Assembly (NCBI RefSeq): GCF_030685535.1
Contig: NZ_CP131601.1
Coordinates: 930,001-994,000 of the forward strand
Direction of reading: 5' to 3'
Length of the DNA: 64,000 nucleotides
Origin: Photobacterium leiognathi
GTDB lineage: Bacteria > Pseudomonadota > Gammaproteobacteria > Enterobacterales > Vibrionaceae
Below are positions 34,379 to 44,668 of the stretch, piece by piece. Positions within the stretch are counted from its first letter, which is position 1, and the number at the start of each line of letters is the position of its first letter. The position numbers were made by a program, and so were the translations under genes. The notes beneath the pieces were generated by a model. That model was given only the letters and a program-made list of their open reading frames with translations. It was not told where the DNA came from and searched no databases.

Positions 34379-34837
34379 ATGAATACAAGGAATAGCGTCA
34401 TAATGCGACAGCACGTTGATTTCAAAACCAGAATTGTTTCCTCTTTATATGTTTCAGTAGGGGCGATTAGTGTGGTTCTTGGTGTTTTAGGGATTTTTTT
34501 ACCCTTGTTACCGACCACCCCATTTTTATTGTTAGCCAGTGCTTGTTTTATGCGTGGATCGCCACGGTTAAATCGCTGGCTACATCAACATCCTACCTTT
34601 GGACCAATATTAAATAATTGGCATCAACACCGTGCAGTTTCTTCTACTGTTAAACGTCGTGGTAATATTATGATTGTTTGCAGTTTTTTATTTTCTATCG
34701 TGATCGTTCCATTATGGTGGCATAAAGCTATGTTGCTTGTGATGGCTGCGGTTCTGCTTTTCTTTTTTAATCGCTTAACGGTTATTGATAAACCAAGCGA
34801 GAGCACGTTTGTTGCTGAGGCAAAAGAAAAACAATAA
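34379..34837 (+). CDS. ybaN: YbaN-family inner membrane protein (DUF454)
   Basis: ATG 34379 has GGAGG at five bases, so it is preferred over 34352; the product has 152 residues. The DUF454 signature GVLGIFLPLLPTTPFLLLASACFMRGSPRLNRWL is split across the first membrane segment and loop, and two more membrane segments follow (IMIVCSFLFSIVIVPLW, AMLLVMAAVLLFFF). The function is unknown. Its position just before apt is the same as in E. coli. Confidence 0.9.
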   Translation: MNTRNSVIMRQHVDFKTRIVSSLYVSVGAISVVLGVLGIFLPLLPTTPFLLLASACFMRGSPRLNRWLHQHPTFGPILNNWHQHRAVSSTVKRRGNIMIVCSFLFSIVIVPLWWHKAMLLVMAAVLLFFFNRLTVIDKPSESTFVAEAKEKQ

Positions 34838-34967
34838 ACTGCATCAATTACTCATGGCGGGTCATATTTCGTTCTCTCCGTCTGAGTTAATGACTGCGCT
34901 TAACTGTAAAGGCGTTGTATTTCTATCATGTGATACTTATTAGTATTGTGAAGGCACGGAAACGATT

Positions 34968-35513
34968 ATGAACCAAGATACAATCAACTTGATCTCAAAC
35001 AGCATTAAATCAATTCAAGATTACCCTAAACCAGGGATCTTATTCCGTGATGTGACGAGCTTGATGGAACAACCTGAAGCATACCGTGCAACCATTGATG
35101 TTTTAGTTGAAAAGTATAAAGATCAAGGTATTACAAAAATCATTGGTACAGAAGCACGTGGCTTTCTTTTTGGTGCGCCACTGGCATTGGCATTAGGTGT
35201 AGGTTTTGTGCCTGTCCGTAAGCCAGGCAAATTACCTCGTGAAGTGATTGCTGAAAGCTATGAGCTTGAATACGGTAAAGATACCTTAGAAATTCATAAA
35301 GATGCGATTTCTGAAGGCGATCGTGTACTATTGGTTGATGATTTGCTAGCAACAGGCGGTACGATTGAAGCGACAACTAACTTAGTGCGTCGTCTTGGCG
35401 GTACTGTTGAAGATGCGGCATTTGTTATTAACCTGCCTGATATCGGTGGCGAAGCGCGTCTACAAGGTCTTGGTCTGAACGTATTTTCTATTTGTGACTT
35501 CCCTGGTCACTAA
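34968..35513 (+). CDS. apt: Adenine phosphoribosyltransferase
   Basis: Apt makes AMP from adenine and PRPP in purine salvage. The 181-residue protein has the N-terminal [11 protein letters not shown] segment, the flexible loop [13 protein letters not shown] and the PRPP-binding motif [13 protein letters not shown]. Length and order (apt-dnaX-ybaB-recR) match E. coli. The 280 bases between apt and dnaX contain no obvious terminator, so partial read-through is possible. Confidence 0.96.
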   Translation: MNQDTINLISNSIKSIQDYPKPGILFRDVTSLMEQPEAYRATIDVLVEKYKDQGITKIIGTEARGFLFGAPLALALGVGFVPVRKPGKLPREVIAESYELEYGKDTLEIHKDAISEGDRVLLVDDLLATGGTIEATTNLVRRLGGTVEDAAFVINLPDIGGEARLQGLGLNVFSICDFPGH

Positions 35514-35793
35514 TCACGTAAATTGAGTTCAATTAGCAGTGAGTAAGTATTTGGCTTACTTGCTGTTAATTTGCTTAATCATTACTCGCTCAATAATCTC
35601 TTCTCTCGCTCAAAAATCCGCAATATGCTAGCATTAACACGTATTTCAGTGTCAGCATGCAATGCCTTGCTATTTCGTTTATTTTCTTAGAATACCTTTA
35701 TTTTTTATCTGCAAATAATTGGCTAAGTGAATAAAAGAAATAGAGGCGAGTGGTGTTATAAGACGCTGTCTAGATAGAGTAAGGTAGTTATTA

Positions 35794-37194
35794 ATGAGTT
35801 ATCAGGTTCTGGCCCGAAAATGGCGTCCATCTCAGTTTTCTGATGTGGTCGGTCAGTCACATGTGTTGACAGCCTTAGGCAATGCGTTAACGCAAAATCG
35901 CCTTCATCATGCGTATTTATTTAGTGGAACTCGCGGTGTGGGTAAGACCACTATCGCGCGTATTTTCGCTAAAGGATTAAACTGTGAAGAAGGGATCACA
36001 GCAACACCATGTGGTAAGTGTGCAACCTGTCGTGAAATCGATGAAGGTCGCTTTGTTGACTTATTAGAGATCGATGCAGCTTCTCGTACCAAGGTAGAAG
36101 ATACCCGCGAATTGCTTGATAACGTTCAGTACAAACCTGCACGTGGGCGTTTTAAAGTGTACCTTATTGATGAGGTGCACATGTTATCTCGTCATAGTTT
36201 CAATGCCTTACTAAAAACATTAGAAGAGCCGCCTGAGTACGTTAAATTTATTTTAGCAACAACGGATCCACAGAAACTACCAGTTACTATTCTATCTCGC
36301 TGTTTACAGTTTCATTTAAAGCATTTAGATCACCAACAGATCCAAGAGCAACTAGCAAAAGTATTGACGGAAGAAAAAGTTGAATATGAAGCAAAAGCAT
36401 TGGGTTTATTAGCACGTGCCGCCGAAGGCAGTATGCGTGATGCCTTAAGTTTAACGGATCAGGCGATTGCATTAGGTAATGGTCAAGTTGGTGCTGACAA
36501 TGTCGCTGCGATGCTGGGTACATTAAATACTGACCAAGCGTTATTTTTGCTTGAAGCAGTGGCGAAATCCGATGCAAATATTGCGATGGATACGTTACAA
36601 CAGTTAGCGAATGTGGGTGTTGAATGGGATAGTTTATTGCGTGAGTTGGCGAGCCAATTACACCGTGTGGCAATGTATCAAGCTTTGCCAGCAAGCCTTG
36701 ATGAAGCACTACCTGATGCTGAACGCGTAAGCTTGTTAAGCCAAGTGATGACACCACAAGATGTTCAATTGTGTTATCAAATTGCGCTGCAAGGCCGTCA
36801 AGATTTAGGTTATGCACCGGATGGTCGAACTGGTCTTGAAATGGTTTTACTGCGTATGCTGGCATTTCGACCTGTAGCATCAACAGGCATTCAGCCTCAA
36901 GCGATTACTGTACCCAGTGTGCAGCCGACAACGCCAGCTCCTGCCGTAAACTCAGCAGGGCAAGGTGTATCTCGAGTACAAGCTCTAAAAGCACAAATGC
37001 AAGTGAGTCATACTGAATCGGCACCTCAAGTTGCCCCTATTGCTCAGCCAACGGTACAACAACAGGTTCCTCCAATGCAGCCAAGTGCACCAGCAGCATC
37101 ACCAATGCAAGAGATGCCGCCAGTCGCGCCAAGCCATGACGTTTCAATGACACCTGGCTGCATCAATGAATACGCCTGCGCCACAAACTACTGA
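35794..37194 (+). CDS. dnaX: DNA polymerase III subunits gamma/tau, N-terminal part (frame interrupted)
   Basis: This 466-codon frame encodes the clamp-loader motor. It has Walker A FSGTRGVGKTTIARIFAKG, the zinc site CGKCATCREIDEG (with the upstream cysteine of LNCEE), DEVHML as Walker B, SRC-type LSRCLQFHL, and the collar domain to about residue 370. A proline/glutamine-rich linker follows and the frame leaves the family sequence after VSMTP, reading GCINEYACATNY and stopping. One extra G at 37156-37157 explains this; without it the frame would run MTPAASMNTPAPQ into the next piece. As written, only a gamma-like product is made. Confidence 0.9.
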   Translation: MSYQVLARKWRPSQFSDVVGQSHVLTALGNALTQNRLHHAYLFSGTRGVGKTTIARIFAKGLNCEEGITATPCGKCATCREIDEGRFVDLLEIDAASRTKVEDTRELLDNVQYKPARGRFKVYLIDEVHMLSRHSFNALLKTLEEPPEYVKFILATTDPQKLPVTILSRCLQFHLKHLDHQQIQEQLAKVLTEEKVEYEAKALGLLARAAEGSMRDALSLTDQAIALGNGQVGADNVAAMLGTLNTDQALFLLEAVAKSDANIAMDTLQQLANVGVEWDSLLRELASQLHRVAMYQALPASLDEALPDAERVSLLSQVMTPQDVQLCYQIALQGRQDLGYAPDGRTGLEMVLLRMLAFRPVASTGIQPQAITVPSVQPTTPAPAVNSAGQGVSRVQALKAQMQVSHTESAPQVAPIAQPTVQQQVPPMQPSAPAASPMQEMPPVAPSHDVSMTPGCINEYACATNY

Positions 37195-37954
37195 GGCTCC
37201 CGCTCGTGGTGCATCAGCCGCAAGTGGCTTATTAGCGGCAAGAAATCGACTACGCAGTCAAAAACGTGGTCAAGAAGAGATGCCGGGTCAAACAGTAAAA
37301 AAGGCCCCAACGACGTTAGCTAAAAAAGTCACATCGTCAGTGTTAGATCGCGTTGCCAGCAAGCAAAAAGCGATGCCTGTAAGTGCTCAACATGTGATGC
37401 CGACGTCGAATGTAGCTACTCAACAACAGGTAGCAGAAGATCAAGAATACCGTTGGAAACCAACGGCAAAGCCAGAACATGAACAGCTGAAAAAGGTTGA
37501 TGTTGCACCACGCGTTTTAAAGAAAGCACTGGAGCACGAAAAAACACCTGAAATGACAAAAATACTTGTCAATGAAGCAGCAAATCAGGATAGTTGGGCA
37601 AACTTAGTGACACAGCTAGATGTGGGTAAATTGATCCAACAGCTAGCATTGAACTCTTCTTTTGAGCAGCAAGGTGAGCAGATCACCTTACATCTTCGTG
37701 CCGCACAACAGCATTTAAATGGTGAGCGTGCCAAAGAGCAATTAAGTAGTGCATTAAGTAGCGTATTAGGACATCCAGTAGCGTTGAATATCGTACTGGG
37801 TGAAGAAGGAATAACACCGTTAGAATTACGTGAAGAGCTGTATCAACAGAAGTTGCTACATGCCAAGCAAAGCTTAGATAACGATCCGAATGTGATGTTT
37901 ATCTGCCAGCGTTTTGCAGCACAACTTGATGAAGACAGTGTTCGACCAATTTAA
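37166..37954 (+). CDS. dnaX: DNA polymerase III subunit tau, C-terminal part (separated by a frame disruption)
   Basis: This 262-codon frame, +1 relative to the upstream part, encodes tau domains IV-V: a basic stretch (LLAARNRLRSQKRG) and the C-terminal domain that binds the polymerase alpha subunit (DSWANLVTQLDVGKLIQQLALNSSFEQ and the end VMFICQRFAAQLDEDSVRPI). It has no ribosome site of its own at 37166. It is the missing tail of dnaX, not an independent gene. It contains the slippery site at 37297-37303. Confidence 0.85.
   Translation: MNTPAPQTTEAPARGASAASGLLAARNRLRSQKRGQEEMPGQTVKKAPTTLAKKVTSSVLDRVASKQKAMPVSAQHVMPTSNVATQQQVAEDQEYRWKPTAKPEHEQLKKVDVAPRVLKKALEHEKTPEMTKILVNEAANQDSWANLVTQLDVGKLIQQLALNSSFEQQGEQITLHLRAAQQHLNGERAKEQLSSALSSVLGHPVALNIVLGEEGITPLELREELYQQKLLHAKQSLDNDPNVMFICQRFAAQLDEDSVRPI
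37297..37323 (+). promoter_or_regulatory. Programmed -1 frameshift site of dnaX
   Basis: In the tau frame the codons GTA AAA AAG contain the heptamer A-AAA-AAG used for gamma production in E. coli. After a -1 slip the ribosome would read GPNDVS and stop at TAA 37321-37323, giving gamma. Confidence 0.7.
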
Positions 37955-37991
37955 AGGTTTTTAACCAGACCAAGATAGAGAGAGAAGAGAT

Positions 37992-38321
37992 ATGTTTGGT
38001 AAAGGTGGCATGGGTAACATGATGAAGCAGGCGCAACAAATGCAAGAGCGCATGCAGAAGATGCAAGAAGAAATTGCAAACATGGAAGTAACAGGTGAGT
38101 CTGGTGCTGGCCTTGTTAAAGTAACTATCACTGGTAGCCACAGCGTACGTCGTGTTGATATTGATGAAAGTCTAATGGAAGACGACAAAGACATGCTAGA
38201 AGATCTAATCGCTGCTGCATTTAACGATGCTGCACGTCGTATCGAAGAAGCACAAAAAGAGAAAATGGCAGCAGTAACTGGCGGTATGAACCTACCTGCT
38301 GGTTTTAAAATGCCATTCTAA
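37992..38321 (+). CDS. ybaB: YbaB/EbfC-family nucleoid-associated protein
   Basis: The 109-residue protein has the family's long methionine/glutamine-rich first helix ([20 protein letters not shown]), the central strands [21 protein letters not shown] and a C-terminal helix. It forms dimers that bind DNA. It sits 37 bases after dnaX and directly before recR, the conserved dnaX-ybaB-recR order. The ribosome site is AGAGAGAAGAG. Confidence 0.95.
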   Translation: MFGKGGMGNMMKQAQQMQERMQKMQEEIANMEVTGESGAGLVKVTITGSHSVRRVDIDESLMEDDKDMLEDLIAAAFNDAARRIEEAQKEKMAAVTGGMNLPAGFKMPF

Positions 38322-38324
38322 TTA

Positions 38325-38924
38325 ATGCGTACCAGTCATTTACTGGAGCATTTAATGGAAGCCTTACGTTGTCTACCTGGGGTTGGTCCTAAGTCAGCAC
38401 AGCGTATGGCTTTTAGTTTGCTGCAGCGTAATCGCCAAGGCGGTTTACAACTTGCTGATGCCTTAAGTCAAGCAATGACTGAAATTGGTCATTGTCGAGA
38501 TTGTCGAACCTTTACTGAAGATGATGTGTGCGCAATCTGCGATAACCCTCGTCGTCAGGAAAATGGTTTGATCTGTGTGGTGGAAAGCCCAGCAGATATT
38601 GTTGCTGTAGAAGCAACAGGGCAGTTTTCAGGTCGTTATTTTGTATTGATGGGACACCTATCACCACTTGATGGGATTGGTCCTTCAGATATCGGTTTAG
38701 ATCGGTTAGAAGAGCGACTACAGCAAGAAACGATCAGTGAATTAATTCTAGCGACTAATCCAACGGTAGAGGGGGAAGCAACAGCACATTACATTGCTGA
38801 GCTTTGCCATGAGTATGGTGTTCCTGCAAGCCGTATCGCTCACGGTGTGCCTGTTGGTGGTGAGTTAGAGCTTGTTGATGGTACAACGTTATCGCACTCG
38901 TTAGCGGGACGACAGCGTTTATAA
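38325..38924 (+). CDS. recR: Recombination protein RecR
   Basis: RecR with RecF and RecO loads RecA at gaps. The 199-residue protein has an N-terminal helix-hairpin-helix ([20 protein letters not shown]), the zinc finger [21 protein letters not shown] (four cysteines) and a Toprim domain with [12 protein letters not shown] and the conserved LSPLDGIGP. The start is three bases after the ybaB stop, so both are cotranslated or coupled. Length is close to E. coli RecR (201). Confidence 0.96.
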   Translation: MRTSHLLEHLMEALRCLPGVGPKSAQRMAFSLLQRNRQGGLQLADALSQAMTEIGHCRDCRTFTEDDVCAICDNPRRQENGLICVVESPADIVAVEATGQFSGRYFVLMGHLSPLDGIGPSDIGLDRLEERLQQETISELILATNPTVEGEATAHYIAELCHEYGVPASRIAHGVPVGGELELVDGTTLSHSLAGRQRL

Positions 38925-38942
38925 TTGACAAATAAGATAAAG

Positions 38943-38972
38943 AAAAACCGCGCTGTTGAGCGCGGTTTTTTT
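38943..38972 (+). terminator. Terminator of the dnaX-ybaB-recR unit
   Basis: AAAAACCGCGCT/AGCGCGGTTTTTT; A run on the 5' side may also serve toxRS. Confidence 0.85.
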
Positions 38973-39000
38973 ATGTCTACGTTATCTCTTACATAAACAA

Positions 39001-39546
39001 TTAGAGCGAATAAAGAATATTTGAGCCGTAGGTTAAACTGGTTAATAGTAGCGAATTTTTGTTAATTACATCGATACGTCGGCTTTCTTGCGCATTCATT
39101 CTAAAAATGTCTTTAACAACATTCAGTTGCTTGTTGTCAAAATCCATGTTTGTTCCTGAAGTCACATCTTTAAATTCAGTTGGCTCAGTGAGTAGATAGC
39201 CACCGCTGACATCCCAGCGACCAGATTCAGAAATATGAATCGTTAATGGTTTCGGGTTTTCACTGTAAAGCTCTAACATCGTAATGCGTGAGTAAGTATG
39301 GTTGGGTAAATACACCATATTACTGCTTTGTTTGACTTTACGTAGCGTTCCTAAACTCTCAAGCTGGGTTGGTTCAATACGGCTAAAGGTTGTACTTTGC
39401 CATTCACGTGACATTAGCAATTGTTCTTGCTTGTAATCGGTTGAAAAATAAACCCAACTACAAATAGCAATTGATAATGCCAGAACACCAAAGGGCCAGT
39501 ATTTACGAATTACTTGCGGCAGTGTTAAGGATGTATTTACTGACAT
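39001..39546 (-). CDS. toxS: ToxR-stabilising membrane protein ToxS
   Basis: The 181-residue protein has one N-terminal membrane segment (about 17-31, FGVLALSIAICSWVYF) and a periplasmic domain that in Vibrio ToxS binds and protects the ToxR periplasmic part and helps sense bile. The family features SREWQSTTF, GRWDVSGGYLLTEPTEFKDVTSGTN and the C-terminal NSLLLTSLTYGSNILYSL are in place. Its start overlaps the end of toxR by 10 bp, as in Vibrio. Length is near V. cholerae ToxS (173). Confidence 0.9.
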   Translation of the reverse strand: MSVNTSLTLPQVIRKYWPFGVLALSIAICSWVYFSTDYKQEQLLMSREWQSTTFSRIEPTQLESLGTLRKVKQSSNMVYLPNHTYSRITMLELYSENPKPLTIHISESGRWDVSGGYLLTEPTEFKDVTSGTNMDFDNKQLNVVKDIFRMNAQESRRIDVINKNSLLLTSLTYGSNILYSL

Positions 39547-40409
39547 AGTTTCGTATTATCCTCATGGCTGGTAAGTAAACGTAAGGTGATATTTTCCATA
39601 GGTACTGTACTGCTATGTAAATAGTTCAAGTACAGTTGATTGTTCTGTCCACCTGTTACGATAACTTCAGTCGGTTTCCCTTCATTCTTATGATTTCGTA
39701 AGTAGCTAGAGACGCAGCCACTGATCATATCATTCCAATCTTTAACCACAGGATTACTGATCGGTGTGTAGACGGTAATACCCTCTACTTGGAGTAACGG
39801 ACGAAATGCTGCTGATTTTGGCGGCATACTGATGTTTACAGCCACCGGTAGAATTAATGCGATAATTAACGCAACCCAACCTAACCAGCTTAACTGTGTT
39901 TTTGATCTTTCAGCTATTTTGTCAGATGGTGCTTCTTCAGTTTCTTCTAGCGTATCAACCGTATGTTCAGAATCACCCGTCATAGCAGGGTTGTCGATGG
40001 TGTTCTCGACATCTACAGAAGGTGTTGTGCTAAGTGACTCAGTAACTTCATCTTTTTCTTCGCCCAAATAAGGCTCAACCGTCGCAATGACTTGATAACC
40101 ACGCTTAGGCACAGTTTTTACAAAAGCAGGGGATTTTGTTGAGTCTTTTAATGCTTTACGTAAAGTTGAAATTGCCTGAGTTAAGCTAGAGTCATCAACT
40201 TCAAAGCCTTGCTCTCGCCATACATAATCATGAATACGCTGACGGGTAATAATGACACTTGGATCTTCAATAAGCAGACTTAGCGCACGGCTTTCGTTAC
40301 TACCCAAACGGATTAATTCATTATTTTCCAGTTTATCAATCAAACTATTATCGTTTGGATCAAAGATAAATCGTTTACCGATTAAAAACTTTTTTGCATG
40401 TGTAAGCAT
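39537..40409 (-). CDS. toxR: Membrane-bound transcriptional activator ToxR
   Basis: ToxR is an inner-membrane regulator with a cytoplasmic OmpR-type winged helix. Residues about 10-110 form the DNA-binding domain, with RHDYVWREQGFEV-like recognition region (IHDYVWREQGFEVDDSSLTQ) and TVPKRGYQVIA wing. An acidic linker follows, then one membrane segment at about 174-193. The periplasmic domain holds two cysteines (SGCVSSYL and the final KLCQ) that match the ToxR disulfide pair. It controls porin switching; a porin gene lies 7 kb away. It is divergent from htpG, as in Vibrio. Confidence 0.95.
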   Translation of the reverse strand: MLTHAKKFLIGKRFIFDPNDNSLIDKLENNELIRLGSNESRALSLLIEDPSVIITRQRIHDYVWREQGFEVDDSSLTQAISTLRKALKDSTKSPAFVKTVPKRGYQVIATVEPYLGEEKDEVTESLSTTPSVDVENTIDNPAMTGDSEHTVDTLEETEEAPSDKIAERSKTQLSWLGWVALIIALILPVAVNISMPPKSAAFRPLLQVEGITVYTPISNPVVKDWNDMISGCVSSYLRNHKNEGKPTEVIVTGGQNNQLYLNYLHSSTVPMENITLRLLTSHEDNTKLCQ

Positions 40410-40534
40410 TTACTTAACCTTAGCAATGGTACTCAGATATTCATTGTTCTATAAGTTTGCTGAATATTTTCTGAATCTAAAAAATATAAAACCGAATATG
40501 AAAAAATCTAAAAAGTAAAAAACGTGTTATTTTA

Positions 40535-40564
40535 GGTTGAAATTATACCGTTTGACCATATTTA
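40535..40564 (+). promoter_or_regulatory. Heat-shock (sigma-32) promoter of htpG
   Basis: GGTTGAAA (40535-40542) and CCATATTT (40556-40563), 13 bases apart, resemble the sigma-32 consensus CTTGAAA and CCCCATnT and the known E. coli htpG promoter. Confidence 0.65.
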
Positions 40565-40603
40565 TCTTAAAAATAACCACTAACAAATTTTTGGGGTGTT
40601 AAG

Positions 40604-42505
40604 ATGAGCGAGCAAGTAGTTGATAAAAATAAGGAAACTCGTGGTTTTCAGTCAGAAGTAAAACAGTTACTTCATCTGATGATCCATTCACTTTACTCAA
40701 ATAAAGAGATTTTCTTACGTGAATTGATCTCAAATGCTTCGGATGCAGCAGATAAGTTACGTTTTAAAGCATTGTCTCAATCTGATTTGTACGGTGACGA
40801 TTCAAATTTATGTGTGAAGCTGTCTGTTAATGAGCAAACAGGTACCTTAACTATTAGTGATAATGGTATCGGTATGACACGTGAACAAGTGATTGAGCAT
40901 CTAGGTACTATTGCAAAATCGGGCACGAAAGAGTTCTTTGCTCAGCTAAAAGAAGATGAGAGTAAAGACTCACAATTGATCGGTCAGTTTGGTGTTGGCT
41001 TCTATTCTGCATTTATTGTGGCTGATTCTGTAACAGTCAATACCCGTGCAGCAGGTGCGGCGGCAGACGAAGCGGTAAGCTGGCAATCAGCGGGTGAAGG
41101 TGACTACAGCATTGAGAACATCACTAAGCCAACTCGTGGTACTGATATTATTCTTCACCTACGTGAAGATGAAAAAGAATTTTTAAATGAGTACCGCTTA
41201 CGTGAAATCGTAGGTAAATATTCTGATCACATTGGTATTCCTGTGTTCATCCAAACAGAAGAAAAGGATGAAGAAGGCAATGTAACAGGGACTAAGTGGG
41301 ATCAAATTAACAAAGCCCAAGCGCTTTGGACCCGCAATAAGTCGGACATCAGCGAAGAAGAATACAAAGAGTTTTACAACCACGTAGCACATGACTACGC
41401 AGAGCCATTAACGTGGGCACACAACCGCGTTGAAGGTAAGCAAGATTACACTAGTCTGTTATACATTCCATCTAAAGCACCGTGGGATTTAAATAACCGT
41501 GATGGCCAGCATGGCTTAAAACTGTATGTACAACGTGTGTTCATTATGGATGACGCGCAACAGTTCATGCCAACCTACCTACGTTTTATTCGCGGCTTAA
41601 TTGACTCAAATGATCTGCCACTGAACGTATCACGTGAAATTCTGCAAGATAACAAAGTGACTCAAGCCCTACGTAAAGCATGTACTAAACGTGTTCTGCA
41701 AATGCTTGAGCGCATGGCGAAGAACGATGCTGAGAAGTACCAAACATTCTGGAAAGAGTTTGGTCAGGTATTAAAAGAAGGTCTAGCGGAAGATTTTGCA
41801 AACCGTGACAAGATCGCTAACTTACTTCGTTTCAGCTCAACAGAAAATGATGCGCAAGAGCAAACGGTATCATTAGCTGATTATGTAAGCCGCATGAAAG
41901 AAGGCCAAGATAAGATTTATTATCTAACGGCGGATAACTTCAATGCTGCAAAACACAGCCCACACCTAGAGCAATTCCGCGCTAAAGGTTTGGAAGTGGT
42001 TCTGATGTACGATCGTATTGATGAATACCTAATGGGTCACTTACCAGAATTTGAAGGTAAGCTGTTCCAAGCGATCACGAAATCAGATCTTGATCTGTCT
42101 AACTTCGATGATGAAGAAGCGAAAGAAAAGCAAAAAGAGACAGAAAAAGAATTTGCTTCAGTGGTTGAGCGTACGAAAGGTTACCTTGGTTCACGTGTGA
42201 AAGATGTACGTGCAACGTTCAAACTTCACGACACACCAGCGGTTGTGGTCACTGATGAACATGAGATGGGTACACAAATGGCGAAGCTGCTAGCAGCGGC
42301 AGGCCATGAAGCACCAGAAGTACAATACATCTTCGAGCTAAACCCAGAGCATGCGTTAGTTAAGAAAATGGCAGATGAAGCGGATGAAGAAGTGTTCAGC
42401 CGCTGGGTGGAATTCTTGCTAGGTGAAGCAATGTTAGCAGAGCGCGGTACGATGGATGACCCATCTCAGTTCCTTGCTGCAATTAACAAGTTGCTGATTA
42501 AATAA
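40604..42505 (+). CDS. htpG: Molecular chaperone HtpG (bacterial Hsp90)
   Basis: The 633-residue ATP-dependent chaperone has the GHKL ATPase motifs [22 protein letters not shown], and [11 protein letters not shown]. The middle domain has [11 protein letters not shown] and [16 protein letters not shown], and the C-terminal dimerisation domain follows. Length is close to E. coli HtpG (624). It is preceded by a sigma-32-type promoter and is divergent from toxR. The ribosome site is GGGGTG. Confidence 0.97.
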   Translation: MSEQVVDKNKETRGFQSEVKQLLHLMIHSLYSNKEIFLRELISNASDAADKLRFKALSQSDLYGDDSNLCVKLSVNEQTGTLTISDNGIGMTREQVIEHLGTIAKSGTKEFFAQLKEDESKDSQLIGQFGVGFYSAFIVADSVTVNTRAAGAAADEAVSWQSAGEGDYSIENITKPTRGTDIILHLREDEKEFLNEYRLREIVGKYSDHIGIPVFIQTEEKDEEGNVTGTKWDQINKAQALWTRNKSDISEEEYKEFYNHVAHDYAEPLTWAHNRVEGKQDYTSLLYIPSKAPWDLNNRDGQHGLKLYVQRVFIMDDAQQFMPTYLRFIRGLIDSNDLPLNVSREILQDNKVTQALRKACTKRVLQMLERMAKNDAEKYQTFWKEFGQVLKEGLAEDFANRDKIANLLRFSSTENDAQEQTVSLADYVSRMKEGQDKIYYLTADNFNAAKHSPHLEQFRAKGLEVVLMYDRIDEYLMGHLPEFEGKLFQAITKSDLDLSNFDDEEAKEKQKETEKEFASVVERTKGYLGSRVKDVRATFKLHDTPAVVVTDEHEMGTQMAKLLAAAGHEAPEVQYIFELNPEHALVKKMADEADEEVFSRWVEFLLGEAMLAERGTMDDPSQFLAAINKLLIK

Positions 42506-42513
42506 CCAAATAA

Positions 42514-43290
<777 letters not shown>

Positions 43291-43328
43291 TATTATTGTT
43301 GGCTATATAGATAGTCTATAACAATGAG

Positions 43329-43367
43329 AAAAAACGGGCCTGCCTATTGGTATTGCCCGTTTTTTTT
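43329..43367 (+). terminator. adk terminator
   Basis: AAAAAACGGGC/GCCCGTTTTTT stem with a 15-base loop and eight T residues. Confidence 0.8.
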
Positions 43368-43543
43368 GGTTTTAATAATAGGGCTATATTCGAAGTGTTT
43401 GGGTATAGTCTTAAATAAAGGCTTGGATGAGTCTTTTAAAGTTAGTGTGATCCAATAGCGATGAATGTTCGTTTAGGTTGGGTTACAGAATATCTCCTAT
43501 AGATCTGAATGCTTTGTTTAGGATAGAAAAGAGCGAAAGACCG

Positions 43544-44518
43544 ATGAATAAAGACAACAATAAATACGGTGTATTGTTAGTAAACCTTGGTACGCCTGAT
43601 ACACCAACGGCGGCAGGGGTAAAACAATTTTTATCTCAATTTTTACATGATAAGCGTGTGGTTGATATGACCCGCTGGTTATGGTGCCCAATTTTACATG
43701 GTGTGATTTTGCCTATTCGCTCTCCTAAAGTAGCGAAGTTATATCAGACGGTATGGATGGAAGAGGGATCACCGTTGATGGTGTATTCCAAGCGCCAGCA
43801 ACAAGCCCTACAAGATGCTTTACAAGTACCTGTAGCCTTAGGAATGACTTACGGTAATCCAAGCATTCAATCGGGTTTAGAAGCGTTAAAACAGCAAGGT
43901 TGCGATAAAGTCGTCGTGTTGCCGCTGTATCCTCAATATTCAGGTACGACAACAGCTGCGGTATTTAATCGTTTAGCAAAAGATCTTAAGTCGATGCCTT
44001 ACATTCCTGAGCTGCGCTTTATTAATCATTATTACGATCATCCTGATTACATTTCGGCGTTAGCAGATTCAGCGAAAAAGGTTTGGGCAGAGAAAGGAGA
44101 ACCTGATTATCTATTATGTTCATACCACGGTATTCCAAAGCGTTACGCTGATAATGGTGACCCATACCCTGATCACTGTAACGGCACAACGGAATTATTA
44201 GCGCAAGCACTAGCGATGCCGCGTGAAAAAATGAGCATGAGTTATCAGTCTATTTTCGGCCGTGAAGAGTGGTTAAAGCCTTATACCGAAGGCACCATTA
44301 AAGCGTTAGCTGAAAAAGGGGTTAAACGCCTTGATGTGATGTGTCCGGCTTTCTCGGTGGACTGTTTAGAGACATTAGAAGAGATTGCTGAGCAGTGTAA
44401 AGAAGTGTTCATTGAAGCTGGTGGTGTCGAATTTAATCTGATCCCATGCCTTAATGACGATGAAGCTCACATCGCTATGATGGAAAGCTTGGTGAAACAA
44501 CACGTTCAAGGTTGGTAA
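43544..44518 (+). CDS. hemH: Ferrochelatase
   Basis: HemH inserts iron into protoporphyrin IX, the last step of heme synthesis. ATG 43544 ([21 protein letters not shown]) with GAGCGAAAGA upstream is preferred over the frame's first ATG at 43478; it gives 324 residues, near E. coli (320). Signatures are [13 protein letters not shown], the iron-ligand histidine in [19 protein letters not shown], and the glutamate segment [12 protein letters not shown]. Order adk-hemH-gsk is conserved with E. coli. Confidence 0.96.
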   Translation: MNKDNNKYGVLLVNLGTPDTPTAAGVKQFLSQFLHDKRVVDMTRWLWCPILHGVILPIRSPKVAKLYQTVWMEEGSPLMVYSKRQQQALQDALQVPVALGMTYGNPSIQSGLEALKQQGCDKVVVLPLYPQYSGTTTAAVFNRLAKDLKSMPYIPELRFINHYYDHPDYISALADSAKKVWAEKGEPDYLLCSYHGIPKRYADNGDPYPDHCNGTTELLAQALAMPREKMSMSYQSIFGREEWLKPYTEGTIKALAEKGVKRLDVMCPAFSVDCLETLEEIAEQCKEVFIEAGGVEFNLIPCLNDDEAHIAMMESLVKQHVQGW

Positions 44519-44562
44519 TTGTTGATCGGTTTCTGAAAAATTCCTCAGACGATAACGTTTAC

Positions 44563-44613
44563 GCTCTCATTTGTATTGATATATCGCAAAACGAATGAGA
44601 GCTTTTGCTTTTA
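44563..44613 (+). terminator. hemH terminator
   Basis: GCTCTCATT/AATGAGAGC with a 22-base loop, followed by TTTTGCTTTT. Confidence 0.7.
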
Positions 44614-44668
44614 TGTTCTATATTCTGTGATAGAATTCGCAAAATTTACAACTTGATAGCGCATAGAC

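Noticed and set aside
36287..36883. 198-codon minus-strand frame in dnaX
   Set aside because: Mirror frame of the conserved clamp-loader gene.
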